Origin: Dysgonamonadaceae bacterium
GTDB taxonomy: Bacteria; Bacteroidota; Bacteroidia; Bacteroidales; Azobacteroidaceae
Direction: 5' to 3'
DNA: 11,995 nt
Assembly: GCA_031261015.1 (NCBI GenBank)
Contig: JAISKG010000031.1
Coordinates: 1-11,995, forward strand
Shown here: positions 1 through 7,425 of the stretch, in pieces
How positions within the stretch are numbered: the first letter of the stretch is position 1
How the letters are laid out: each line of letters starts with the position of its first letter
Program-made: the position numbers and the translations under genes
The notes under the pieces: model-generated
The model's input: the letters and a program-made list of their open reading frames with translations, nothing else
Database searches by the model: none
What the model was told of the DNA's origin: nothing

Positions 1-1
1 C

Positions 2-265
2 TATGTGATTGCCATGACAGGAGTTGCTATCTGGTTTGCCATTCAAAACCGGCCTTTCGATAAACGGGCAATTTTCCTGCTGGTATTCTGTCTGGTTTTG
101 ACGACTTTTTCCAGCTCGGATCTCGTACCAAAATTTATCCAGCACGAATGGGTCAGGAAATATTCGCTCAAAGCCTTGCCTTGCTTTGCGGTCTGGCTCA
201 CATTGACTTATCAACTAATAAAACCTGAAAAGAAATTTTTGCAAGATGATGAACTCTCAAAATAA
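2..265 (+). CDS. C-terminal part of a polytopic membrane protein, probably a family 87 (DUF2029-type) glycosyltransferase
   Basis: The reading frame is already open at the left edge, so only the last 87 residues are visible and the true start lies upstream. Two hydrophobic stretches are seen, around VIAMTGVAIWFAI and AIFLLVFCLVLTTF, and a third near ALPCFAVWLTLTYQLI, so this is the end of a membrane protein. The tail, with its SSSDLVPKF and KALPC segments, resembles from memory the C-terminal end of Bacteroidales proteins annotated as GT87/DUF2029 mannosyltransferases, which use polyprenyl-phosphate sugars at the outer face of the inner membrane. That assignment is inference from a short fragment. 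The gene overlaps the next one by 20 bases, so the two are probably co-transcribed and translationally coupled. The following gene makes the kind of donor lipid such an enzyme would need. A different polytopic membrane protein, such as a flippase or polymerase, cannot be excluded. Confidence 0.55.
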   Translation, partial: YVIAMTGVAIWFAIQNRPFDKRAIFLLVFCLVLTTFSSSDLVPKFIQHEWVRKYSLKALPCFAVWLTLTYQLIKPEKKFLQDDELSK

Positions 266-1211
266 AAAAGTTTCAATCCTGATTCCGGCTTATAACGAAG
301 AAAAATCGCTGGCGTCGCTCTACCAACGTTTGCAAGTTTTGATGAACGCTCATGCTGCTTACGATTGGGAAGTTCTTTTTGTGAACGACGGAAGTAAGGA
401 CAATACTTTATGGATACTCAAACAATTACGGGAAAAGGACAGCCGGATTAATTACCTCGACTTGTCGCGTAATTTCGGGAAAGAAGCCGCCATGCTCGCC
501 GGATTCGATTATGTAACAGGCGATTGCCTGGTGATTATGGACGCCGATTTGCAACATCCGCCCGAATTGATTCCCGACATGCTGAAGCTCTGGGAAGAAG
601 GTTACGACGACGTATATGCCAAACGCATCTCGCGGGGAAAAGAATCTTGGCTGCGCAAACAATTTTCTTTGCTGTTTTACAAAATACTCAAGAAATGCAC
701 GAAAGTAGAAGTGCTCGAAAACGTCGGCGATTTCCGCCTGCTGGATCGTAAATGTATCGATGCGCTAACACAACTCAGGGAAAATGAACGCTATACCAAA
801 GGTATATTTGCGTGGATCGGATTCAGAAAAAAGGAAATTTTATTTGAGCAAGGCGACCGTTTGGCCGGTAATTCGTCGTGGAGTTTCTATAAACTGCTGA
901 ACTTTGCCATTGACGGCATCACCTCTTACACCACAGCTCCGCTTCGCATCTCCATTTTTACCGGACTGATCGTATCTCTCATTGCTTTTATTTTCATGTG
1001 TATAATTCTTGCCAAAACGTGGATTTGGGGTGAAGTGGTGCGCGGTTACCCGACACTGATCACGATTATTTTATTTCTGGGAGGAATGCAATTGTTTTCG
1101 CTGGGAACCATCGGCGAATACCTCGGCAGGGTTTTTTACGAAACGAAGAATCGTCCGCCCTACCTCATCCGGGAATACAACGGCGAAAGCATTAACACGA
1201 AGAAATCATGA
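246..1211 (+). CDS. Family 2 glycosyltransferase, DPM1/GtrB/ArnC-like, membrane anchored
   Basis: Predicted to transfer a sugar from a nucleotide sugar to a polyprenyl phosphate at the cytoplasmic face of the inner membrane. The 321-residue length is usual for the GtrB/ArnC group. Residues 9-20 (VSILIPAYNEEK) start the GT-A fold, N47-D48-G49-S50 is the nucleotide-binding loop, and D99-A-D101 is the metal-binding DXD motif, followed by LQHPPE. Residues 161-170 (GDFRLLDRKC) and 181-186 (ERYTKG) fit the acceptor part of the family. Two membrane helices follow at about 236-258 and 270-295, then the typical tail with GEYLGR and NRPPYLI. The start could be the ATG at 246 or the one at 249; both lie inside the end of the upstream gene. 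The stop overlaps the next start by 4 bases (ATGA). The sugar cannot be told from sequence. Confidence 0.93.
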   Translation: MMNSQNKKVSILIPAYNEEKSLASLYQRLQVLMNAHAAYDWEVLFVNDGSKDNTLWILKQLREKDSRINYLDLSRNFGKEAAMLAGFDYVTGDCLVIMDADLQHPPELIPDMLKLWEEGYDDVYAKRISRGKESWLRKQFSLLFYKILKKCTKVEVLENVGDFRLLDRKCIDALTQLRENERYTKGIFAWIGFRKKEILFEQGDRLAGNSSWSFYKLLNFAIDGITSYTTAPLRISIFTGLIVSLIAFIFMCIILAKTWIWGEVVRGYPTLITIILFLGGMQLFSLGTIGEYLGRVFYETKNRPPYLIREYNGESINTKKS

Positions 1212-2014
1212 TTTTATTAAGTTTCGATATAGAAGAGTTTGACTTGCCGCTGGAATACGGCCGGGAAATTTCTTTCGAAGACCAAATGGTCGTTTCCAAA
1301 GAAGGAACTCAACGAATCTTGCAATTGCTTGAGAAGCATCGGATTCAAGCTACTTTTTACATCACGGCCAATTTTGCGCAACATGCTCCGGAAATCGTTG
1401 CACGGATTGCTGATGCGGGACATGAAGTCGCTTCCCACGGTTATTTCCACAGCGATTTCCGGCCGGAACACTTGAAAACTTCCAAAGAATTGCTGGAAGC
1501 GATGACGAAAACCCGCGTCGAAGGTTACCGGATGGCGCGAATGATGCCTGTTACGGAATCGGAAATTAAAAGAGCCGGATATAGTTATAATTCATCGATC
1601 AACCCAACGTTTTTGCCGGGAAGATATAATAACTTGAAAGAGCCGCGCCGGTATTTTTTGAGGGAAGGCGTGTGGCAGTTGCCGGTTTCGGTCAGCCCGT
1701 TCTTTCGTTTCCCGTTGTTTTGGCTGTCGTTTCGGAATTTGCCGGAGAGCCTGTATCGTTTTTTAGTGAAATGGACTTGTAAGACAGACGGTTATTTAAA
1801 TGTGTACTTTCATCCTTGGGAGTTTATGCCGATTGGGGAGAAAGGGAAATATTCTATTCCGGGATATGTGACAAAGAACACCGGAAAGAAAATGGAGGAA
1901 CGTTTGGGCAGGTTTATTGATTGGGCGAAAAAGCAAGATTATGAGTTTGTTAGGACGAAGGATTTTATCAATAAGCAAATCGTCAATTCTGCCATATCTT
2001 ATCCTCATAATTAA
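1208..2014 (+). CDS. Polysaccharide deacetylase (NodB-like, carbohydrate esterase 4 family)
   Basis: A 268-residue protein with the NodB fold, expected to remove N- or O-acetyl groups from a glycan using a divalent metal. D7 in SFDIEEF fits the catalytic base of motif 1. H77 and H81 in HEVASHGYFH are the two metal-binding histidines of motif 2. GYRMARMMP (106-114) sits where the arginine motif is expected, and H202 in YFHPWEF fits the last catalytic histidine; the YxHPWE form is typical of deacetylases from exopolysaccharide and lipid-linked glycan clusters. Motif 1 departs from the common TFDDG: I8 stands where the second Asp is expected, and E9/E10 follow. No signal peptide is seen, so it probably works in the cytoplasm, perhaps on a lipid-linked precursor. 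The 4-base overlap with the glycosyltransferase indicates one operon. Its 3' end overlaps the convergent TPR gene by 32 bases. Confidence 0.88.
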   Translation: MILLSFDIEEFDLPLEYGREISFEDQMVVSKEGTQRILQLLEKHRIQATFYITANFAQHAPEIVARIADAGHEVASHGYFHSDFRPEHLKTSKELLEAMTKTRVEGYRMARMMPVTESEIKRAGYSYNSSINPTFLPGRYNNLKEPRRYFLREGVWQLPVSVSPFFRFPLFWLSFRNLPESLYRFLVKWTCKTDGYLNVYFHPWEFMPIGEKGKYSIPGYVTKNTGKKMEERLGRFIDWAKKQDYEFVRTKDFINKQIVNSAISYPHN

Positions 2015-3317
2015 CTCCATGATCTGCTTTCAATTTCCGGATATACTTATTTAATTCATTAATTTTCAACTCAATAGATTTTATTTCCTTTGAGTCGATA
2101 TCCGGTTTTTCCTGCAAAGCATCCAGATAATTAAGTAGCGTTGCCTGATATTGCGTGTAATAAAAAACGGCTTGCGTGTAATCTTTCAATTGAAAATCCA
2201 AAAGTGTAGATAAATTGAAATATAGTTCCATTTTTTGCATATTGGACAATGCGTAGCGGATGGCCACCTTATAATTTTGATCGGCATCTGCGTATAAACT
2301 GTCTTTTTCGCAAGCTTTGGCTAATCCGGTGTAATAAGTGCAAAGCGTATTCGGATTCGGTAATTCATGCCCTATAAGCTTCTGATACAGTAAAATAGAT
2401 TCTGGATAGCGTTGCAAATTGTATTGGACGGAAGCCAGCGCATAAAGGACGGTCGTATTTGTACTGTCGCGTTCGTTCACTTGTTGCAGGTAAGGATAAG
2501 CAGCCGGGTCGTTCTGCAGGAAAAAATACGAAATTCCCAAACTACGATTGACCAAAAGGGACGAATCGCCGGCGGCGCGACATTTTTCAAAACGGCGGAT
2601 GGCTTCTTCGTACTCGCCAAGATTGTAATAAGTAAAAGCATTGAGTGCATTCATCTGAGTATTAGTAGTATCGCGAGCAAGAAAATTTTCGGAATATTGC
2701 AAAGCCTGCTCATAATCCGTTTGTTGAATACAAAGTTTGACTAAACTCAAAATGGAAAAAACGTCGTGTGCATCAGCTTCCCACGCAGCTTGGTAATGGA
2801 TTTGCGCGCTATCGGGCTTATTTAACTTTTCGTAGCACAGGGCAATACTTTTTTCCAAATAAGCGGGATTGTACGCCGCCGGATCGATTTGACGATAATT
2901 TTCCAGAGCCGTCGTATATTTTTCGGCGCGGTAGAGCAAATCAGCCTTCCTGACGCGGAAATACAAATTTGTAGAATCAGACGCCATCAACTTTTCATAA
3001 CAGCGAATGCTTTTCAAATACTGCAAGTTAGCTTCATAACATTGCGCCAGTTCCAATTGGATGGGAATATCGCCGGGATAATCTTCCTGCGCGGTTTCCA
3101 AAATTTCGAGGGCTTTGGAGTAATTATTTAACCATTTGTAACATAAAGCTTTTTGATACAACAAATCGCGCGTAGGCGCTTGCGCATCCATGTATTCGAC
3201 GGCTTGTTGATATTGCGCTTTACGAAGATAATCCGTCGCTATGGAATCTTGCGCTCGCATGGAAATTGCGCCGAACAGGAAGATGATTGTCAAGACTTGC
3301 GTAATACTTTTCTTCAT
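1983..3317 (-). CDS. Exported tetratricopeptide repeat (TPR) protein of unknown function
   Basis: A 444-residue protein with a clear signal peptide: KK at the N-terminus, a hydrophobic core (residues 8-19), and a probable cleavage after A22 (MRA before QDS). The mature part, from about 25 to 400, is a chain of roughly ten TPR-like helical hairpins, seen in units such as NYSKALEILETA, KYTTALENYRQI, DYEQALQYSENF, EYEEAIRRFEKC and RYPESILLYQKL. Residues 408-432 are rich in charged heptads and may form a short coiled coil. TPR solenoids bind other proteins; the partner is not deducible here. It starts 25 bases after ackA on the same strand, with no convincing -7 box between them, so it is probably the last gene of the pta-ackA transcript. 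No T9SS tail and no lipobox cysteine are seen, which suggests a periplasmic protein. Confidence 0.85.
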   Translation of the reverse strand: MKKSITQVLTIIFLFGAISMRAQDSIATDYLRKAQYQQAVEYMDAQAPTRDLLYQKALCYKWLNNYSKALEILETAQEDYPGDIPIQLELAQCYEANLQYLKSIRCYEKLMASDSTNLYFRVRKADLLYRAEKYTTALENYRQIDPAAYNPAYLEKSIALCYEKLNKPDSAQIHYQAAWEADAHDVFSILSLVKLCIQQTDYEQALQYSENFLARDTTNTQMNALNAFTYYNLGEYEEAIRRFEKCRAAGDSSLLVNRSLGISYFFLQNDPAAYPYLQQVNERDSTNTTVLYALASVQYNLQRYPESILLYQKLIGHELPNPNTLCTYYTGLAKACEKDSLYADADQNYKVAIRYALSNMQKMELYFNLSTLLDFQLKDYTQAVFYYTQYQATLLNYLDALQEKPDIDSKEIKSIELKINELNKYIRKLKADHGVNYEDKIWQN

Positions 3318-3342
3318 ACGAAAACTACATTTTTTTGCGTTA

Positions 3343-4536
3343 TTACCTGATTATCAGCAATGTATCCTCTGCTATCATTAACTCCTCATCCGTCGGAATG
3401 ACAAGTACCTTCACTGCCGAATCGGCCGCGCTGATCACTTTTTCCTCCCCGCGCGTTTGATTCGCCGACTCATCCATGCAAATACCCATAAATTCCAAGC
3501 CTTCGCAAATGGCCTGCCGGATACCGATTTGATTCTCCCCTACTCCTCCGGTGAAAACCAGTAAATCCAAACCGCCCATAGCTGCCGCATACGAACCGAT
3601 ATATTTTTTGATTTTGTAGTTGTACATGTTCAACGCCAAGACCGCACGGTCGTTGCCTTCGCGGATCGCCGCATCAATCTCGCGCATATCCGACGAAACG
3701 CCCGAAACGCCCAGCACGCCACTGTATTTATTCACAATCGTCGAAATCGCCTGAGAGCCAACGTTCTCTTTTTCCATGATATAGGTGAGTACACCGGCAT
3801 CTACATCGCCGCTACGCGTACCCATTAATAAACCTTCGACCGGCGTCATTCCCATAGATGTGTCGATAGAACGGCCGTCGCAAATGGCCGCAACGGACGC
3901 GCCGTTACCGATGTGGCAAGTGATGATGCGCTGCTTTTCGTAAGGTACATTCAGAAATTCGCAGGTCCGCTTGGAAACATAACGATGGCTCGTGCCGTGA
4001 AAACCATAACGGCGGATCGCATATTTCTCATACAACGAGTACGGAAGCCCATACATATACGCATAATCCGGCATCGTTTGATGGAAAGCCGTATCAAAAA
4101 CCGCCACTTGCGGCGCTTCGGGCAGAAGCTCCCGAATCGCATATATCCCATTTAGATTAGGCGGATTATGCAAAGGAGCAAGGTCGATACATTCCACAAT
4201 TTTCTGAATCACTTCGTCGTTGATCAGCACGCTGGAATTGAATTTTTCGCCACCATGCACCACGCGATGTCCCACCGCATCAATCTCGTCGAGCGAACGG
4301 ATACAACCGTATTTTTCGCTGGTAATCACGCCCAAAATATATTCAATGCCCTTGCGATGCTCTAAAATTTCACCTTCGAGAATCACTTTATCGTCGTTCG
4401 TCAAAGTCAGTTTCAGGAAAGAGCCGGTGAGGCCGATTTTTTCGATTCCACCCTGGGCTAATATGGTTTTTGCGTCCATGTCCAGCAATTTATATTTGAT
4501 AGACGAACTTCCGCAGTTTAATACTAAGATCTTCAT
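3343..4536 (-). CDS. ackA: Acetate kinase
   Basis: Converts acetyl phosphate and ADP to acetate and ATP in the cytoplasm, the energy-yielding end step of acetate fermentation; it can also run backwards to activate acetate. Length is 397 residues, normal for the family. All key residues line up with the numbering of the well-studied Methanosarcina enzyme: N7 in NCGSSS, R91 in GHRVVHGG, H123 in LHNPPN, D148 in FDTAFHQT, H180 in GFHGTSH, R241 in GTRSGD, and E384 in PTDEEL. The adenosine-binding loop HIGNGASV (208-215) and FTGGVGEN (328-335) are intact. The start follows the stop of the dehydrogenase-like gene by 5 bases, so translation is probably coupled. No separate promoter is visible. Assignment is secure. 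Confidence 0.98.
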   Translation of the reverse strand: MKILVLNCGSSSIKYKLLDMDAKTILAQGGIEKIGLTGSFLKLTLTNDDKVILEGEILEHRKGIEYILGVITSEKYGCIRSLDEIDAVGHRVVHGGEKFNSSVLINDEVIQKIVECIDLAPLHNPPNLNGIYAIRELLPEAPQVAVFDTAFHQTMPDYAYMYGLPYSLYEKYAIRRYGFHGTSHRYVSKRTCEFLNVPYEKQRIITCHIGNGASVAAICDGRSIDTSMGMTPVEGLLMGTRSGDVDAGVLTYIMEKENVGSQAISTIVNKYSGVLGVSGVSSDMREIDAAIREGNDRAVLALNMYNYKIKKYIGSYAAAMGGLDLLVFTGGVGENQIGIRQAICEGLEFMGICMDESANQTRGEEKVISAADSAVKVLVIPTDEELMIAEDTLLIIR

Positions 4537-4541
4537 GTATG

Positions 4542-5516
4542 TTATTTAAAAAGCAAATTAATACCGGTGATTTTGAAATTCTCGTATAGATAAAAGCCTT
4601 TGCCGTTGCGCATTCCCAACTGTTGCGTGCGATAAAGCCGCCACAACAGCGGCGACGGTTTATACTTTTTATCGCCGTATTCGTTGAACATATCTTCCAT
4701 GAGCGGAACAATTTTTTCGATTCCGATGGCATCGGCCATCTTGAAAATGCCGGCGCGCATGCCAAAGACAATTTCCGTCAGCCGGTCGATATTTTCCATC
4801 AAAGCGACATTTTCGAGCACCATTTGGCAGGCTTCGTTCAGCATGACAGCCATCAGACGCATGCTCACCAAACCATTACTTTCGTGCACTTCGATCGTTT
4901 CGTATTTGATTAGTTTAGCAAACAAAAGCACTTTATTATATACTTCTTCGGACGTATAAATACTTCGTACAACTTCCAAAATATGAGCATCGGGATGAGC
5001 CACGGGAAAATGCAGGCTCACGCAACGTTCCTTGTGTTTTAATACGGATGCCAATTCACTGATAATAACCGTTGTAGCATTAGTGGCTATAATCGCTTCG
5101 GGAGTGACGATATTTTCAATTTTCTTGAATGCTTCCTTGCGTAAATCGAGGCTTCGCTCGCCGGTTTCGTTATTATAGCGAATACATTCGATAATAAAAT
5201 CGCAATCTTTCAAATCGCTGTAATCGGTCGATCCGTGCACGCGGCCGATGATGGCTTTCTTTTCGCCGGGCGTCAATCCCCAGTTTTCGATGCGGCTGTC
5301 CAAACCTTCGTTCAATCGTTTGAAAGCGAAGTCAATACGTTCCTGATTGACTTCAATAAAATTCACTTCTAATCCCGCCGACGAGGTCAGGCGGATGATG
5401 TTGCGACCGTCGATTCCCGCGCCGACTACGCCGATTTTGGAAAACAACGATTTCTTCTTTTTATCCTTGGAAAAAAGTCCGAAAGGCTCAATCGGTTCGA
5501 TGATTGTTTGTGCCAT
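4542..5516 (-). CDS. 3-hydroxyacyl-CoA dehydrogenase-like protein, divergent active site
   Basis: A 324-residue protein of the 3-hydroxyacyl/3-hydroxybutyryl-CoA dehydrogenase family, whose usual reaction is NAD-dependent interconversion of 3-hydroxyacyl-CoA and 3-ketoacyl-CoA. A 25-residue lysine-rich N-terminal extension precedes a Rossmann fold with G32-A-G34-I-D-G37, and E55 after strand 2 favours NAD over NADP. The C-terminal helical domain is recognisable at 241-312 (IDRLTEIV to GMRNGKGFYLYE). H169 and E181 match the catalytic His-Glu pair. However, the usual HFFNP reads HFPVA, the Asn of GF(I/V)VNR is Met (M219), and the usual Ser of NTSS is Thr (T148). Altered substrate or altered chemistry is therefore possible. 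It lies between pta and ackA with gaps of 11 and 5 bases, so it is almost surely co-expressed with them. The family is clear; the exact substrate is unknown. Confidence 0.85.
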   Translation of the reverse strand: MAQTIIEPIEPFGLFSKDKKKKSLFSKIGVVGAGIDGRNIIRLTSSAGLEVNFIEVNQERIDFAFKRLNEGLDSRIENWGLTPGEKKAIIGRVHGSTDYSDLKDCDFIIECIRYNNETGERSLDLRKEAFKKIENIVTPEAIIATNATTVIISELASVLKHKERCVSLHFPVAHPDAHILEVVRSIYTSEEVYNKVLLFAKLIKYETIEVHESNGLVSMRLMAVMLNEACQMVLENVALMENIDRLTEIVFGMRAGIFKMADAIGIEKIVPLMEDMFNEYGDKKYKPSPLLWRLYRTQQLGMRNGKGFYLYENFKITGINLLFK

Positions 5517-5527
5517 TTCTATTTCAA

Positions 5528-6547
5528 TTATTTGTTATTCAATGATTTATTCGTGATGGCCTGATTAGCGCAAATCGCTACCATCTTGTAAATATCTTCG
5601 ACGGAGCAACCTCGCGACAGATCATTGACCGGCGCGGCCATCCCTTGAAGAATCGGCCCGACGGCTTCAGCCTTACCCAAACGCTCGACCAATTTATAAG
5701 CAATATTTCCACACTCCAAATTGGGAAATACCAATACATTCGCTTTTCCGGCAACCGGACTGCCCGGCGCTTTGCTGTCGCCGACAAACGGAACGAGAGC
5801 CGCATCGGCCTGCATTTCCCCGTCGATTAACAGTTCGGGAGCCAATGCGCGAGCTAAACGAGTGGCTTCGATCACTTTATCCACCAACGGATCTTGCGCG
5901 CTTCCTTTAGTAGAAAAACTCAACATTGCCACACGCGGTTCCACTCCCACGAGCGATTGAGCGGTATGCGCCGTTGCCACAGCAATTTCCGCCAATTGTT
6001 GATCCGTCGGATTAGGCATCACCGCGCAATCGGCAAACACCAAAACGCCGTCGCTACCAAACGAATGATCCTGAACAAACATCAGGAACGCACCCGAAAC
6101 CACGCTGATCCCCGGACGGGTTTTGATGATTTGCAAAGCCGGCCGAAGCACATTGCCCGTCGTATTTTTTGCGCCGGCAACTTCGCCGTCGGCGTCCCCG
6201 TTTTTGATCATGAGGCAAGCCAAATAGAGCGGATTTCTCACTAATTCGCGAGCTTCTTCAATGCTTAAACCTTTAGCTTGGCGCAACTTAAAAAGCAATT
6301 GCGCATATTCTTCCTGCTTCGCATGACATTCCGGGTCTATAATCGTAGCTTGTCGGATATGAGAAAGTTGATATTCGGAAGCCAAATCGCGAATTTCTTC
6401 CGGATCTCCAATCAATATAATATCGGCAATATTGTCGGCAATCAGCCGGTCGGCGGCTTTGAGCGTGCGAGATTCCGTGCCTTCGGGCAAAACGATGCGT
6501 TGTTTGTCGGCTTTCGCGCGGTCGATGAGTTGTTGGATCAAGTTCAT
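5528..6547 (-). CDS. pta: Phosphate acetyltransferase (short form)
   Basis: Transfers the acetyl group of acetyl-CoA to phosphate, giving acetyl phosphate for AckA. The 339 residues match the short class, which has only the catalytic domain and lacks the N-terminal regulatory domains of the long enteric form. Diagnostic stretches are [17 protein letters not shown] (19-35), [18 protein letters not shown] (121-138), [12 protein letters not shown] (170-181), [10 protein letters not shown] (208-217), and the active-site Ser-Arg pair S311-R312 in NDLSRG. A Bacteroidota -7 box lies 28 bases before the start. The gene leads a same-strand series with the dehydrogenase-like gene and ackA. Phosphate butyryltransferase shares the fold, but the pairing with ackA and the motif set favour acetyl transfer. 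Confidence 0.96.
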   Translation of the reverse strand: MNLIQQLIDRAKADKQRIVLPEGTESRTLKAADRLIADNIADIILIGDPEEIRDLASEYQLSHIRQATIIDPECHAKQEEYAQLLFKLRQAKGLSIEEARELVRNPLYLACLMIKNGDADGEVAGAKNTTGNVLRPALQIIKTRPGISVVSGAFLMFVQDHSFGSDGVLVFADCAVMPNPTDQQLAEIAVATAHTAQSLVGVEPRVAMLSFSTKGSAQDPLVDKVIEATRLARALAPELLIDGEMQADAALVPFVGDSKAPGSPVAGKANVLVFPNLECGNIAYKLVERLGKAEAVGPILQGMAAPVNDLSRGCSVEDIYKMVAICANQAITNKSLNNK

Positions 6548-6574
6548 ACAAGTAGTTTCTTTGGTTTAATGACA

Positions 6575-6582
6575 CAAAAGTA
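6575..6582 (-). promoter_or_regulatory. -7 box of the pta operon promoter
   Basis: Read on the minus strand this is TACTTTTG, a full match to the Bacteroidota -7 consensus TAnnTTTG. It would place the transcript start near 6568 and leave a leader of about 20 bases before the pta start at 6547. The nearest upstream TTTG (plus-strand CAAA at 6607-6610) is 24 bases away, more than the usual 19-21, so the -33 element is weak or absent. Confidence 0.6.
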
Positions 6583-6618
6583 GTAAAAATTGCCATATAG
6601 AGATAGCAAATTGGGGAT

Positions 6619-7359
6619 TTATTTTTCCCCCACATACAACCCACAAATTCCCAAACTCAATTTTTTATAATATACATCTCTGAAGCCATTTGCTTCCAAC
6701 ATCCGCTTCATCGCCTCATTTTGCGGAAAAGCAGCAATCGAATGCGGCAAATACGTATAAGCTTCCTTACTTTTCGACAACCACCAGCCAATCATTGGAA
6801 TTATCCACTTGGAATAAATTTGATAACCTTGTTTCACCGGAAAATGTTCAGGCGAAGAAAGTTCCAAAATCATCAGGCGACCGCCGGGTTTCAAAACACG
6901 CAGGATTTCCTGCAAGCCTCGATCGGGATTTTCAAAATTGCGCACGCCGAAAGCAACCATGACGGCATCGAACGAGTTATCTTCAAAGGATAAATTCATG
7001 CAATCCTGCGCTTCCATTGTAATTTGAGCGGATAATCCGGCTTCGGCTACTTTTTCCTGGCCAATTTGTAACATGCCTTCCGACAGGTCAATACCGACGA
7101 TTTTTTCGGGACGAAGGTGACGGAACGCTTGAATCGCCAAATCGCCGGTGCCGGTGGCAATATCCAGAATCACAGCCGGACGCTTGTCTTTCAAAGCGAA
7201 AAGGCCTTTCTTTCGCCAATAAAAATCCAGACCAAACGACAAAGTATGATTCAACAAATCGTATTGCCGCGCAATGGCGTCGAACATTTTTTCCACCTGA
7301 GCTCCCTTTGGTTCTGTGCTTTCGCCATAAGGCCGTATTTTTTCCGCTTCGTAAGTCAT
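6619..7359 (-). CDS. menG: Demethylmenaquinone methyltransferase (UbiE/MenG)
   Basis: Performs the last step of menaquinone synthesis: S-adenosylmethionine-dependent C-methylation of demethylmenaquinone at the inner membrane. The 246-residue length is typical. The N-terminal family signature is present (MFDAIARQYDLLNHTLSFG, 25-43, followed by DFYWRKKG). The SAM-binding motif I is D66-IATGTG-D73, with D91 in GIDLSEGM contacting the ribose. The second family signature reads RVLKPGGRLMILE (154-166), followed by the SKEAYTYLPHSI segment common to UbiE. In ubiquinone producers the same family serves ubiquinone, but Bacteroidales use menaquinone and menA is the divergent neighbour, so the menaquinone role is favoured. 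A -7 box lies 26 bases upstream. The stop is followed by a 71-base gap that holds the pta promoter; an imperfect GGGGA/TCCCC hairpin at the stop lacks a T-tract. Confidence 0.95.
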   Translation of the reverse strand: MTYEAEKIRPYGESTEPKGAQVEKMFDAIARQYDLLNHTLSFGLDFYWRKKGLFALKDKRPAVILDIATGTGDLAIQAFRHLRPEKIVGIDLSEGMLQIGQEKVAEAGLSAQITMEAQDCMNLSFEDNSFDAVMVAFGVRNFENPDRGLQEILRVLKPGGRLMILELSSPEHFPVKQGYQIYSKWIIPMIGWWLSKSKEAYTYLPHSIAAFPQNEAMKRMLEANGFRDVYYKKLSLGICGLYVGEK

Positions 7360-7384
7360 CCTGTTTTCCGGTTGATTGATGCGG

Positions 7385-7392
7385 CAAAGTTA
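7385..7392 (-). promoter_or_regulatory. -7 box of the menG promoter
   Basis: The minus strand reads TAACTTTG, matching TAnnTTTG. The predicted transcript start is near 7378, giving a leader of about 19 bases. A TTTG lies 22 bases upstream (plus-strand CAAA at 7415-7418), slightly further than the usual spacing. The element lies within 13 bases of the opposed menA box. Confidence 0.6.
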
Positions 7393-7404
7393 CAATAGAT
7401 TCTT

Positions 7405-7412
7405 TACCTTTG
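7405..7412 (+). promoter_or_regulatory. -7 box of the menA promoter
   Basis: The sequence TACCTTTG matches TAnnTTTG, and the following GCA is also common after this element in Bacteroidota. The transcript would begin only about 7 bases before the menA ATG at 7426, so the message should have a very short leader. No TTTG at the usual distance is present; the nearest TTG is at 7376-7378, 26 bases upstream. Confidence 0.6.
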
Positions 7413-7425
7413 CACAAAAAAACAG

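Noticed and set aside
6613..6630. Hairpin GGGGA/TCCCC at the menG stop codon as a terminator
   Set aside because: The stem is only 5 bp, overlaps the stop codon, and is followed by AATTTGCTATC on the minus strand without a T-tract.
6627..6637. Shared string CCCCCACATAC near the 3' ends of menG and of the T9SS gene (about 8980-8990)
   Set aside because: In menG it is coding (part of LYVGEK) and in the other place non-coding. Eleven bases with no flanking similarity is most likely chance.
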